IMG/VR virus record: IMGVR_UViG_3300017772_000179
Location: 1 to 20,374 of that record
DNA from: a virus
Strand: one strand, 5' to 3'
DNA length: 20,374 bases
The position numbers and the translations under genes are program-made. The notes below the pieces were generated by a model, which saw only the letters and a program-made list of their open reading frames with translations, was not told the DNA's origin and ran no database searches. This document shows, piece by piece, positions 1-7,094 of the stretch. Position 1 is the first letter of the stretch; every line of letters starts with the position of its first letter.

Positions 1-1
1 C

Positions 2-259
2 AAAGTTAATGGAATGGTAACATTGGCAATATATGCCACTAACTATACAGGTGACTTTTATATACAAGGTGCATTAGAAGAAAACCCTACAGAAAGTGAC
101 TGGTTTAATATTATATTAGGAACCTACACAGAAGAACATTATCCATATATCAACCAAACTGGCATTGATCCATGGACATTCAGAACTAATATAAAATATA
201 TTAGAGCAAAATTCACACAAACGCAAGGAACACTTGACAAAGTCATCATAAGAGTGTAG
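2..259 (+). CDS. 3' end of an unidentified phage protein (5' truncated by the window)
   Basis: The reading frame is open from base 2 of the window to the TAG at 257-259, so this is the C-terminal part of a protein that begins outside. A methionine codon lies at 14, but the residues before it (KVNG) continue the frame and there is no ribosome binding site, so I treat the gene as partial. The visible 85 residues alternate short beta-prone stretches with aromatic and polar residues (for example IYATNYTGDFYIQGAL) and end in IIRV. This looks like a small beta-rich domain of a virion protein, but I do not recognise the family. Its last codons overlap the -10 region of the promoter proposed for the primase gene. 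Confidence 0.6.
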   Translation, partial: KVNGMVTLAIYATNYTGDFYIQGALEENPTESDWFNIILGTYTEEHYPYINQTGIDPWTFRTNIKYIRAKFTQTQGTLDKVIIRV

Positions 260-268
260 TATATACAC
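234..268 (+). promoter_or_regulatory. Sigma70-like promoter for the primase gene, ATG at predicted +1
   Basis: A perfect TTGACA at 234-239 is followed after exactly 17 bases by TAGTAT at 257-262 (4 of 6 to the -10 consensus). The primase ATG at 269 begins 7 bases after the end of the -10, which is where transcription would start. There is no Shine-Dalgarno sequence before the ATG. The same geometry occurs before the nuclease gene at 11533. An inverted repeat, GTGTA (254-258) and TACAC (264-268), overlaps the -10. The promoter call is inferred from motif and spacing only. Confidence 0.5.
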
Positions 269-1276
269 ATGAGCTTAATGATCGACTACGTTAGAAATCT
301 GGTTCCGGTTAATTGGAAACCTAGTCCTAGTGGCTGGCATTCTGGCAATTGTCCTATGTGTATAACAAATGGACAAGCTAGGCCAGACACCCGTGGACGT
401 GGTGGATTTCACTTTGATGACGATAAGTTTCAGTATCATTGCTTTAACTGTCATTATAAGACAGGTTGGAGCCCAGGCAATAAAATTAACGAACGTCTAA
501 AAAGATTATTAGTGCAATTTGGTGCTGATCCTACACAAGTGCAACGGTTACAATTAGAATTATTACGTGAACAAGATATTGCACAAACATTAATAGTGCA
601 AGAGCGTAGACAAAAACTTACTATTGACTGGCCTACTGTTGAATTGCCTGAAAATGCAAAACCTTTTATGGAACATACACCAACACCTGATTGGACAGAA
701 GCAGTAACATACTTAACAGACAGAGGATTTGATATAACAGATCCTAGACTTATGTATAGTCCTGCTAAATTGCCTGCTAGAATGTTTAAGCGTTTTGTAG
801 TTCCGTTTTATTACAAAGGTAATGTAGTTGGATATACAGCAAGATGGATAGGTAATCCACCTGATAAAATGCCTAAGTATTTTAATCAGCAACCAGCTAA
901 AAACTTTGTATATGGACTAGATAGACAACATGCTGATAAAGAAATTGTTATATTGACAGAAGGCCCATTAGATGCTATAATAACAGATGGAATCAGTGCT
1001 GGAACTAACACTATTAGCGATGAACAAGCAGACGTTATTTTGAGCTTAAATAAACACATTGTTGTATTACCAGATGCCGACGAGGCAGGAATGAAAATGG
1101 TAGATGCAGCAATTAAGTATGGCTGGAGTGTTGCATTTCCTGAATGGGAAGATTGCAATGATGCCGGTGATGCTTTGATGAAATATGGTAGATTATTTAC
1201 AGTGCGTAGTATATTAGACAGTGCTATAAGTAATCCAACAAAAATACAGGTTATTGGAAGGAAATATTGTAAATGA
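269..1276 (+). CDS. DNA primase, T4 gp61 / DnaG type
   Basis: This 335-aa protein should synthesise the RNA primers for lagging-strand replication together with the helicase encoded next. A zinc-binding domain is visible at the N-terminus with Cys28-x2-Cys31 and Cys58-x2-Cys61. A TOPRIM catalytic domain follows: the glutamate motif TEGPLDAI has Glu231 and Asp235, and VVLPDADEAG supplies the DxD pair at Asp269/Asp271. The length is close to T4 gp61 (about 340 aa). The start at 269 has no Shine-Dalgarno; Met4 at 278 is an alternative start, also without one. The stop overlaps the helicase start as ATGA, so the two are translationally coupled. The function is well supported by the motifs; the exact start is less certain. 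Confidence 0.93.
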   Translation: MSLMIDYVRNLVPVNWKPSPSGWHSGNCPMCITNGQARPDTRGRGGFHFDDDKFQYHCFNCHYKTGWSPGNKINERLKRLLVQFGADPTQVQRLQLELLREQDIAQTLIVQERRQKLTIDWPTVELPENAKPFMEHTPTPDWTEAVTYLTDRGFDITDPRLMYSPAKLPARMFKRFVVPFYYKGNVVGYTARWIGNPPDKMPKYFNQQPAKNFVYGLDRQHADKEIVILTEGPLDAIITDGISAGTNTISDEQADVILSLNKHIVVLPDADEAGMKMVDAAIKYGWSVAFPEWEDCNDAGDALMKYGRLFTVRSILDSAISNPTKIQVIGRKYCK

Positions 1277-2670
1277 GTGAACAAAAAGAATACACAGCAG
1301 AGTTACAGAAATTATTTGTAGAATTTTTAGCACATGATCAAGATTTATTTGTTCGTGTAAATGGTATTTGTAACGCAGAGTTCTTTTCTAGAGAATTACG
1401 TAAGACAGTAGAGTTCATTCAAGACCATGCAAATGAATATGGAGCACTTCCGACACATGAACAGATTCTAGCAACAACTGGATTAGAACTACAGAGTTTA
1501 AAAGACATAGATCCTAGACATCACGAATGGTTTATTGATGAATTTGAAACATTTTGTAAACATAAAGCATTAGAAAGTGCTATATTGGGTTCAACTGATT
1601 TACTTGAACAAGGTGAGTTTGGTGCAGTTGAAAAAATGATTAAAGATGCAGTAGGTATTGGACTTGCTAAACACATGGGAACAGATTATTGGGCAAATCC
1701 AGTAGAGCGTATTGAAAAAGTTCGCAATGCACGTGGTGGAACAAGCACAGGTTGGACTGAAATTGATAAAAAACTGTATGGCGGATTTAATAGAGGCGAA
1801 TTAAACATATTTGCTGCACCATCTGGTGGTGGTAAAAGTTTATTCTTGCAGAACTTAGCATTAAATTGGGCATTAGATGGACATAATGTATTGTATATTA
1901 GTTTGGAACTTAGTGAAGAACTATGTAGTATGCGATTAGACAGTATGCTAACAGGATATAACACAAAAGAAGTATTTAAAAATGTAGAAGATGTTGGATT
2001 AAAGGTTGGAGCAATCAGTAAAAAAGCAGGTAACCTACAAATTGTGCAAATGCCAAATGGTGTTACAATAAATGATTTGAATAGTTACATGAAAGAGTTT
2101 GAAGTAAAGAATAATGTTAAATTAGATGCAGTATTACTTGATTATTTAGACTTAATGATGCCAGCACAACGTAAAGTGCCACCAAGTGACTTGTTTATTA
2201 AAGATAAATTTGTATCTGAAGAGTTACGTAACTTTGCAGTAGAAAAAGATCTACTATTTGCAACAGCATCTCAGTTAAACAGAGCGGCAGTAGAAGAAGT
2301 AGAGTTTGACCACTCTCATATTGCTGGTGGTATTAGTAAAATTCAAACAGCTGACAACGTAATTGGTATTTTTACAAGCACAGCAATGCGTGAACGTGGA
2401 CGCTATCAAATTCAATTTATGAAAACACGTAGTAGTGCCGGAGTTGGACAAAAAGTAGACTTAGCATTTGATATTGCAGGTTTACGTATAACAGATTTGC
2501 CAGAAGATGAAGAAGGAACAACAATGCATCAACCTAGTGCAATGCTAGATAAAATAAAAAGAAATACAAACGTAACACATCAAGAAAAAACTATTGCAGA
2601 AGAAAGCATTATTGAAGATACTGCCGCTAATGACAGGTTACGCAGTATGTTGAAAAAAGTCAACAAATAA
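1273..2670 (+). CDS. Replicative DNA helicase, T4 gp41 / DnaB family
   Basis: This 465-aa hexameric-type helicase should unwind the replication fork 5' to 3' and recruit the primase. The C-terminal RecA-like ATPase domain starts near residue 160. It shows a Walker A P-loop PSGGGKSL (183-190), the catalytic-glutamate strand ISLELSEE (near 212) and Walker B VLLDYLDLM with Asp290. It also has TASQLNRAAV (331-340), matching the conserved glutamine/asparagine-arginine motif of DnaB proteins, and MKTRSSAGVG (383-392), where the family carries its arginine finger. Residues 1-140 are helical and divergent, as in gp41. The length fits T4 gp41 (475 aa). The gene starts inside the primase stop codon. 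The tail after residue 420 is polar and probably disordered. Confidence 0.95.
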   Translation: MSEQKEYTAELQKLFVEFLAHDQDLFVRVNGICNAEFFSRELRKTVEFIQDHANEYGALPTHEQILATTGLELQSLKDIDPRHHEWFIDEFETFCKHKALESAILGSTDLLEQGEFGAVEKMIKDAVGIGLAKHMGTDYWANPVERIEKVRNARGGTSTGWTEIDKKLYGGFNRGELNIFAAPSGGGKSLFLQNLALNWALDGHNVLYISLELSEELCSMRLDSMLTGYNTKEVFKNVEDVGLKVGAISKKAGNLQIVQMPNGVTINDLNSYMKEFEVKNNVKLDAVLLDYLDLMMPAQRKVPPSDLFIKDKFVSEELRNFAVEKDLLFATASQLNRAAVEEVEFDHSHIAGGISKIQTADNVIGIFTSTAMRERGRYQIQFMKTRSSAGVGQKVDLAFDIAGLRITDLPEDEEGTTMHQPSAMLDKIKRNTNVTHQEKTIAEESIIEDTAANDRLRSMLKKVNK

Positions 2671-2680
2671 CTATAAAATA

Positions 2681-2688
2681 GATAAATA
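2681..2688 (+). promoter_or_regulatory. T4-type late promoter octamer GATAAATA
   Basis: GATAAATA matches seven of eight bases of the T4 late promoter element TATAAATA. It lies in the short gap after the helicase gene. With T4 spacing (+1 about six bases downstream) transcription would begin near 2694, just before the Shine-Dalgarno GGAG (2704-2707) of the next gene. Motif match only. Confidence 0.5.
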
Positions 2689-2716
2689 CAAGTAATAACA
2701 GTTGGAGCTTGAGCTG

Positions 2717-2965
2717 ATGAAAAAGAGAACACGTAGTTTATTAGAAGAAATTAATAATCTATCTCCCACTAAAGATAGAATTAATATATTAGAATCACGC
2801 GGCACCAATGCCATTAGTGCGATTATGAATGTATTAGAAATGGTGGATGCAAACTACAGTGAACAAGATGCTCAAGATATCCAAAAACGTATAATGCTTA
2901 GTATTAAAAACAGAGATCCTGAACGTTTTAATAGAGGTATTAAAAATCTAAGGAATAAAAAATGA
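2717..2965 (+). CDS. Small helical protein of unknown function
   Basis: I do not recognise this protein. I place the start at the ATG at 2717, nine bases after a GGAG Shine-Dalgarno (2704-2707). The open frame also reaches a TTG at 2702, but that codon overlaps the ribosome binding site and is less likely. The resulting 82 residues are charged, probably all alpha-helical, and end in a lysine/arginine-rich tail (RGIKNLRNKK). It contains no cysteines and no obvious motif. It overlaps the following nucleotidyltransferase gene by ATGA, so it is the first cistron of that group and may act with it. Confidence 0.7.
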   Translation: MKKRTRSLLEEINNLSPTKDRINILESRGTNAISAIMNVLEMVDANYSEQDAQDIQKRIMLSIKNRDPERFNRGIKNLRNKK

Positions 2966-3909
2966 AAATCCAAGATATTGTAGGCACAGTTAAGCGTAAA
3001 GACCGCAATAACAGAAAGCACCGAAAGGTTCAGCCTGACAATTTATATAAAGTTAATGTAAAAAAGCTACACGAAGGCGGTGCAATGCCTGGAGTTGGTT
3101 CAATTCATCATACTGAAATTGATGCTACTATTGATGCATTAGAAAAGTCATTGGGTGTTTCATTAAAAGCAAATGTATTAGGTAGTGTTGGTAAAAAAGA
3201 ATTTAGTGGCGACATTGATGTTGCTATTAATATAAAGCCAGAGCAACTAAAAGACTTTGCAGCAAAATTAGAAGCATCACCGTTAATACAAGATGTTAAA
3301 AAATCAAGTGTTTTTATGACATCAGTTGATATTGTTGGATATGATGCAGCAAATACTAAGCCAGGATTAAACAGAACAGGTAAAGTTCAAATTGACTTTA
3401 TGCCAGGCGATCCAGATTGGATGAAAACATACTACCACAGTCCACATGAAAAAGGATTTGATAAAGAAGGCGGCAAATCAAGCCAATATAAAGGCACTTT
3501 CCGTAATATTATGTTAGCAACAATGGCTGCAATATATCAAGCCAAATCAAGTAGCGAAACAATCGAAGACGGTCGTCCAGTAGAACAACAACGTTGGATT
3601 TGGAGTCCATCGGATGGACTAAATTGGATCTCACGTAAACCTAAGCCAAAAGCAAACGGCGAAGGTTATACAAAAGCAAAAATTGATACAGTATTAAAAG
3701 GCCCAATTAAAAATGCAGATGAAATTGCAAAAGCACTTGGGTTAGACAGTAAAGAAGATTTATATAGCTTTGAAACATTACTAGCAACTATTAAGAAAAA
3801 CTATCCTAGCGATGTTTATGCTAAAGTAGTAGATGCATTTAAAGATAATGGACAAATTCAATCAATGGGTATACCATCAGAATTAGAGGATACGCCAAAT
3901 GAAAATTAA
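2962..3909 (+). CDS. Nucleotidyltransferase (polymerase-beta fold), phage-specific
   Basis: This 315-aa protein carries the hallmark of the polymerase-beta nucleotidyltransferase superfamily. It has Gly74-Ser75, then after eight residues Asp84-Ile-Asp86 (motif GDIDVAI), and a third acidic residue, Asp145, in KVQIDFMPGD. All three metal-binding aspartates are present, so catalysis looks intact. Residues 1-35 are very basic (KRKDRNNRKHRK), suggesting contact with nucleic acid. The region after 200 contains a second helical domain of unknown role. The family transfers nucleotides to RNA, DNA, protein or antibiotics; the substrate here cannot be read from sequence. The gene overlaps its neighbours on both sides (ATGA upstream, 11 bases downstream), which ties it to the ligase-like protein that follows. 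Confidence 0.75.
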   Translation: MKIQDIVGTVKRKDRNNRKHRKVQPDNLYKVNVKKLHEGGAMPGVGSIHHTEIDATIDALEKSLGVSLKANVLGSVGKKEFSGDIDVAINIKPEQLKDFAAKLEASPLIQDVKKSSVFMTSVDIVGYDAANTKPGLNRTGKVQIDFMPGDPDWMKTYYHSPHEKGFDKEGGKSSQYKGTFRNIMLATMAAIYQAKSSSETIEDGRPVEQQRWIWSPSDGLNWISRKPKPKANGEGYTKAKIDTVLKGPIKNADEIAKALGLDSKEDLYSFETLLATIKKNYPSDVYAKVVDAFKDNGQIQSMGIPSELEDTPNEN

Positions 3910-5014
3910 TCAGATTATAATGGAGAAAGCCAGTGGTGCTAGAATCCAACACTTAGAAGATTTAATTATTTGGGACGGCAAAGCAGGTGCCCAAAAAGCA
4001 ATAGCATCATTACACAGTTTAGAAAGCAACCCAAGTGATACAACTATCAAATGGGATGGCTCACCAGCCGTTATCTTTGGTCGCAATGAGAATGGTGAAT
4101 TTGTTCTTACAGACAAAAGTGGATTTGGTGCTAAAGGTTATAATGGCAGAGTAAAATCACCAGACGAAATGGAAGCCATGTTAAAGAACCGCCCAGGTTA
4201 TGCTAAAAACCCACAAGGGTATGGAGACTTTATTGGACAAATGAAAAAAGTTTGGCCTGCATTTGAACAAGCAACACCAAACGATTTCAGAGGTTATGTT
4301 CATGGTGACTTACTTTGGTTTGATACTCCAAGCGAGCAAGAAGGTAGATTGTCATTTATGCCAAATACAACAAAGTATACAGTTGACCCAGCAAGTGATA
4401 TTGGCAAGAAAATTGCTAACAGTAGCGTTGGTGTTGTATTACATGCACATATTGATTTAGAAGGAAATAAAAACAAAGTAGATACTACTAGATTCCAAGA
4501 AGGACCATTGTTAGCAATGCCTCCTGTTTCTATTACAGATGTTCCAGATATTGATAGTCCTAAGTTAGGTGAACTTGAAAGTTTCATTACACAAGCAGGA
4601 AATGATATTGATGCAGTATTGGCTCCACCAGCAGATCTTAAAATGAAAAACTTTCCAGACATTTTATATATGTATATGAATAACCTAGCAAAAACTAGAT
4701 CGGTAAATAGTATTGGTAGCAAACATTTTGTCAATTGGCTAACAGCAGATGGTTCTAAAGTAAGTAAAGCAAAACAAGGTAGACTTGTAGAATACTTAAA
4801 ACAGCACCAAAAAGGTTTAGACGCCGTATTTGCATTTATACGCAGTATAGGACCTATTAAAGATAGCATTATTGCACAACTGGATGCCAATCCAGCTGAT
4901 ATTGAAGCAACAACAGCCGGACAAAAAGGTGGCGAAGGTTATGTAATTGGCAAGGATGTCAAACTAGTAAACAGAGCAGGCTTTACAGCCGCTAATATGG
5001 AAAAGAATAATTAG
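3899..5014 (+). CDS. Ligase/capping-type covalent nucleotidyltransferase-like protein with capsid-targeting-like N-terminus
   Basis: The 371-aa protein shows the motif series of ATP-dependent ligases and capping enzymes. Motif I is Lys51-Trp-Asp-Gly54 (IKWDGSPAVIFGR). A motif III-like stretch is GYVHGDLLWFD (132-142), motif IV is EGYVI (346-350), and motif V is DVKLV with Lys355. About 200 residues separate motifs III and IV. The protein ends 16 residues after motif V, so it lacks the C-terminal OB domain of DNA ligases. It resembles a family of T4-like cyanophages that I recall being labelled DUF6267 (from memory). The N-terminus MKINQIIME-KA resembles the T4 internal-protein signal MKTYQEFIAE, which the prohead protease cleaves after (I/L)xE. 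AMP transfer or nick sealing is inferred, not shown. It overlaps the nucleotidyltransferase gene. Confidence 0.7.
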   Translation: MKINQIIMEKASGARIQHLEDLIIWDGKAGAQKAIASLHSLESNPSDTTIKWDGSPAVIFGRNENGEFVLTDKSGFGAKGYNGRVKSPDEMEAMLKNRPGYAKNPQGYGDFIGQMKKVWPAFEQATPNDFRGYVHGDLLWFDTPSEQEGRLSFMPNTTKYTVDPASDIGKKIANSSVGVVLHAHIDLEGNKNKVDTTRFQEGPLLAMPPVSITDVPDIDSPKLGELESFITQAGNDIDAVLAPPADLKMKNFPDILYMYMNNLAKTRSVNSIGSKHFVNWLTADGSKVSKAKQGRLVEYLKQHQKGLDAVFAFIRSIGPIKDSIIAQLDANPADIEATTAGQKGGEGYVIGKDVKLVNRAGFTAANMEKNN

Positions 5015-5212
5015 ATGTTAAGTAAGCAATGTAAGTTACACTTACACGAAGCAAAAATGACACGTTGGCAACACTTTAAACATGCATGTAGCATTAGTTG
5101 GCGTTTAGAGAAAGCAGCATGGGCAGTATTTTTACATGCACTTGCGCCAAGATACTTTAAAACATACGCAAGTGATACATGTGATGCAATAGCAAAAGAG
5201 AATAAAAAATGA
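5015..5212 (+). CDS. Small protein resembling the DUF6356 family
   Basis: The 65-aa product has a pattern I associate with DUF6356, a small family common in Alphaproteobacteria. It has an N-terminal HLHEA, an aromatic/His segment (RWQHFKHA), then a hydrophobic amphipathic stretch containing FLHALAPRYFKTYASDT, close to the family's HALxPxLFxxTxS core. The role of the family is not known to me. The hydrophobic middle could lie along or cross a membrane. The ATG follows directly on the TAG of the ligase-like gene and the stop overlaps the next start (ATGA), so it is translated as part of the same group. It may be a host-derived gene. The family assignment rests on recalled similarity only. Confidence 0.6.
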   Translation: MLSKQCKLHLHEAKMTRWQHFKHACSISWRLEKAAWAVFLHALAPRYFKTYASDTCDAIAKENKK

Positions 5213-5967
5213 ACGAAAAACAATATACAGCAAAGCAATGGGCAGAACTAGAAGGTGGGCATACTATGAGTGAAGATTCAAAAGAACTTTCATTTATGCA
5301 ATCACTAGGCGAAGCACGTATGTATAAATCAAGACCACAAATTGCTCGTGAAGGTGCCCGTAGTATTACAGATCATGCATTTGTTAGTTTACTAAGTTTA
5401 TATGCAATGAGCCAAGATTATAAATCGGCACCTATTGCTAGTAAATATGCAAAATCAACAATCTCCAGAGGAAGCTTCTCACAACCTAGCCCAGGTGGAA
5501 CAGATCTATATCAAACATTGTTTACATTAAGCAAACCAAAAGGAATGTTTAAAGCAGAAAAAGATACAATGTTAATGGATAAAGTTAACTTTAATCCTAA
5601 TAAGACTAAAGCATTTTTAAGAAGAATGCAATCAGGACAAGTAACACAAAGCGAAGCACAGTCATTCTTTTTTAGATTAGAAAAGGATCTAGCAATACAA
5701 GATCCAAAACTAAAAGCAGCAAGACGCCTAACACAAAATTGGGGTGGATTAACTACAGCACAACGCACACTAGTAGCATCACAACTTGACAGACATTATA
5801 GAGCAAATGCGTTACGTAGCGATATGTATCCATTATTCAAACGATTTGCAAAAAATAATGCCTTAATTGCAGGCAGTGGAACAACTAAGAAAATTGCTAA
5901 ACGTATCGCAAGAGGCGCCGCAGCATTTGCCGTTGGTTACGCAGCTGCTAAAGCCACAGAATTATAA
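5209..5967 (+). CDS. Unknown phage protein with alanine-rich hydrophobic C-terminus
   Basis: I do not recognise this 252-aa protein. It is basic, rich in Ser, Lys and Arg, and contains a helical middle. The C-terminus, from about residue 225, reads KKIAKRIARGAAAFAVGYAA, a cationic stretch followed by a short hydrophobic alanine-rich helix that could be a membrane anchor. Two starts are possible. The ATG at 5209 overlaps the previous stop; the ATG at 5266 (Met20) follows a better Shine-Dalgarno-like GAAGGTGGG at 5251-5259. With the second start the protein begins MSEDSKELSFMQSLGEAR, which contains an LGE-A sequence of the type cut by T4 prohead protease. That is suggestive only. Confidence 0.75.
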   Translation: MNEKQYTAKQWAELEGGHTMSEDSKELSFMQSLGEARMYKSRPQIAREGARSITDHAFVSLLSLYAMSQDYKSAPIASKYAKSTISRGSFSQPSPGGTDLYQTLFTLSKPKGMFKAEKDTMLMDKVNFNPNKTKAFLRRMQSGQVTQSEAQSFFFRLEKDLAIQDPKLKAARRLTQNWGGLTTAQRTLVASQLDRHYRANALRSDMYPLFKRFAKNNALIAGSGTTKKIAKRIARGAAAFAVGYAAAKATEL

Positions 5968-5970
5968 GAC

Positions 5971-6438
5971 ATGTATACAAAAAGTAATCAGCGACCTACG
6001 GAAGTCATTGGTCGTAACACATCTTTCTATTCAATTTACACATTGATAGATGTAACTGATTCAAATGTATCTAGTCCTAAAATAAATGCAAAAAAGTTTT
6101 ATCAAAGTCAAAACTTAAACACATTTATGCAAGTAATTGGATTAAGAACACAGCCAATTATAAGTAGTGTCACAAAATTAGAATCACAAAATATGGCAGA
6201 ATATAATTTTGGAAATGATTATACTGGCACACATACCCTTTGGTTAATGAAATTTGTATCAGAAACTGAAGGTGCATGGAAGAAAGATAATATTGAAACT
6301 GCATTATTAGTAGAAGATTTTAACTTTGTTCCTATACACGATAATTTAGATGAAACCGCTACAATAGACGGAGATATTATAAATACTGATAACGAAGATA
6401 AGTTAAATACTTACTTCAGTTTTAGTGAAAACATATAA
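5971..6438 (+). CDS. Unknown acidic beta-rich protein
   Basis: The 155-aa product is not one I recognise. It has beta-type alternation (HTLWLMKFVS, ALLVEDFNFVPI), few charged residues at the N-terminus and an acidic tail of Asp, Glu and Asn after residue 125. There is no signal peptide, cysteine or obvious catalytic motif. The position among late-type genes suggests a minor virion or assembly component, but this is inference from context. Its stop codon (6436-6438) is embedded in the TATAAATA late promoter of the next transcription unit. No strong Shine-Dalgarno precedes the ATG, so translation may depend on coupling to the gene ending three bases upstream. Confidence 0.7.
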   Translation: MYTKSNQRPTEVIGRNTSFYSIYTLIDVTDSNVSSPKINAKKFYQSQNLNTFMQVIGLRTQPIISSVTKLESQNMAEYNFGNDYTGTHTLWLMKFVSETEGAWKKDNIETALLVEDFNFVPIHDNLDETATIDGDIINTDNEDKLNTYFSFSENI

Positions 6439-6441
6439 ATA
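6434..6441 (+). promoter_or_regulatory. Perfect T4-type late promoter TATAAATA
   Basis: The octamer is identical to the T4 late promoter consensus read by the gp55/gp33-modified RNA polymerase. It overlaps the end of the upstream gene. With T4 spacing the first transcribed base would be about 6447, at the base of the hairpin at 6446-6465, leaving a leader of about 67 bases before the ATG at 6514. Confidence 0.7.
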
Positions 6442-6445
6442 GTAG

Positions 6446-6465
6446 TATATACACGATTGTATATA
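6446..6465 (+). promoter_or_regulatory. Hairpin at the predicted 5' end of the late transcript
   Basis: TATATACA (6446-6453) pairs perfectly with TGTATATA (6458-6465) around a CGAT tetraloop, giving an eight-base-pair stem. It begins at the base predicted as +1 of the TATAAATA promoter. It does not include the Shine-Dalgarno region near 6498-6505, so mRNA protection is more likely than direct blocking of translation. The stem is nearly all A-U and of limited stability. Confidence 0.45.
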
Positions 6466-6513
6466 TAAAAGCAAATCAGCTCTTTAAGAGACTGCAAACA
6501 GGATGGACGGATT

Positions 6514-6801
6514 ATGTCAATGCAACAGTCAAGACTAGAGCGTGAAAACCTAGAAGCACATGTAGATTTATGTGCAGAGAGGTACCGCGTTTTGGAAGAA
6601 AAATTTACACGATTAGAAAACAAGGTTGACGACCTCGTAGACTCTGTTCAGAAGTTAGCCGATAAGGCAACAGCAGACAAAGTCTCAGGTAACAAATTAG
6701 TCCTTGGAGCAGCTGCAACAGTCATTGCAGGATTGCTATCAACTATAGTATTACTATTGTTGAATCTTCAAGGTATGCAAGGGTTTATACCACCGGGATA
6801 A
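6514..6801 (+). CDS. Coiled-coil protein with C-terminal membrane segment (holin- or haemolysin XhlA-like)
   Basis: The 95-aa protein starts with a long charged amphipathic helix (about residues 5-55, heptad-like leucine/valine spacing through RLENKVDDLVDSVQKL). It is followed by one strongly hydrophobic segment (62-86, KLVLGAAATVIAGLLSTIV) and a short tail ending GFIPPG. This architecture is typical of small phage XhlA/holin-associated proteins and other tail-anchored lysis factors. It would sit in the inner membrane with the coiled coil in the cytoplasm or periplasm. A lysis role is inferred from architecture and from the late promoter just upstream. A Shine-Dalgarno-like AGGATGG precedes the ATG. 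Confidence 0.7.
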   Translation: MSMQQSRLERENLEAHVDLCAERYRVLEEKFTRLENKVDDLVDSVQKLADKATADKVSGNKLVLGAAATVIAGLLSTIVLLLLNLQGMQGFIPPG

Positions 6802-6806
6802 TAGTA

Positions 6807-7094
6807 ATGATATTGAACGAATCATATAGTAACGTTGTTACAGAAGCTAAGGTAGTATATGCCAGAAGAGGCAAAAGTGTTACTACTAAGTTTAGATGCA
6901 CAGTAGGACCAAGAAAAGGTCGTGTTGTAGCCTCTCCAGCTCAATGTAGCAAACCTATAGATTTAAAAAAGAGATTCGTGCTTAAAAAAACGAGAATGTC
7001 AAAAGGTTCACGTATGATGAAAAAAGCACAAAGAACAAAACGAACTAACCCTCAAAGTAGAGTTGTTAGACAATTAAATAAAGCGAGAAGGTAA
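6807..7094 (+). CDS. Very basic small phage protein, possible internal head protein
   Basis: This 95-aa protein is dominated by Lys and Arg. It has a central FRCTVGPRKGRVVASPAQC segment with two cysteines, followed by a long cationic tail (KKTRMSKGSRMMKKAQRTKR). I recall similar small basic proteins with a GPRKGR-like core in T4-like marine phages, of unknown function. Such charge implies binding to nucleic acid. The N-terminus contains VVTE-A at residues 10-14, a sequence of the kind cleaved by T4 prohead protease, so packaging with the DNA inside the head is possible. That role is inference. The gene sits five bases after the membrane protein gene. Confidence 0.7.
   Translation: MILNESYSNVVTEAKVVYARRGKSVTTKFRCTVGPRKGRVVASPAQCSKPIDLKKRFVLKKTRMSKGSRMMKKAQRTKRTNPQSRVVRQLNKARR

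Noticed and set aside
886-1284. 132-aa reverse-strand open frame
   Set aside because: It lies entirely opposite the TOPRIM domain of the primase and has no ribosome binding site or neighbours on that strand.
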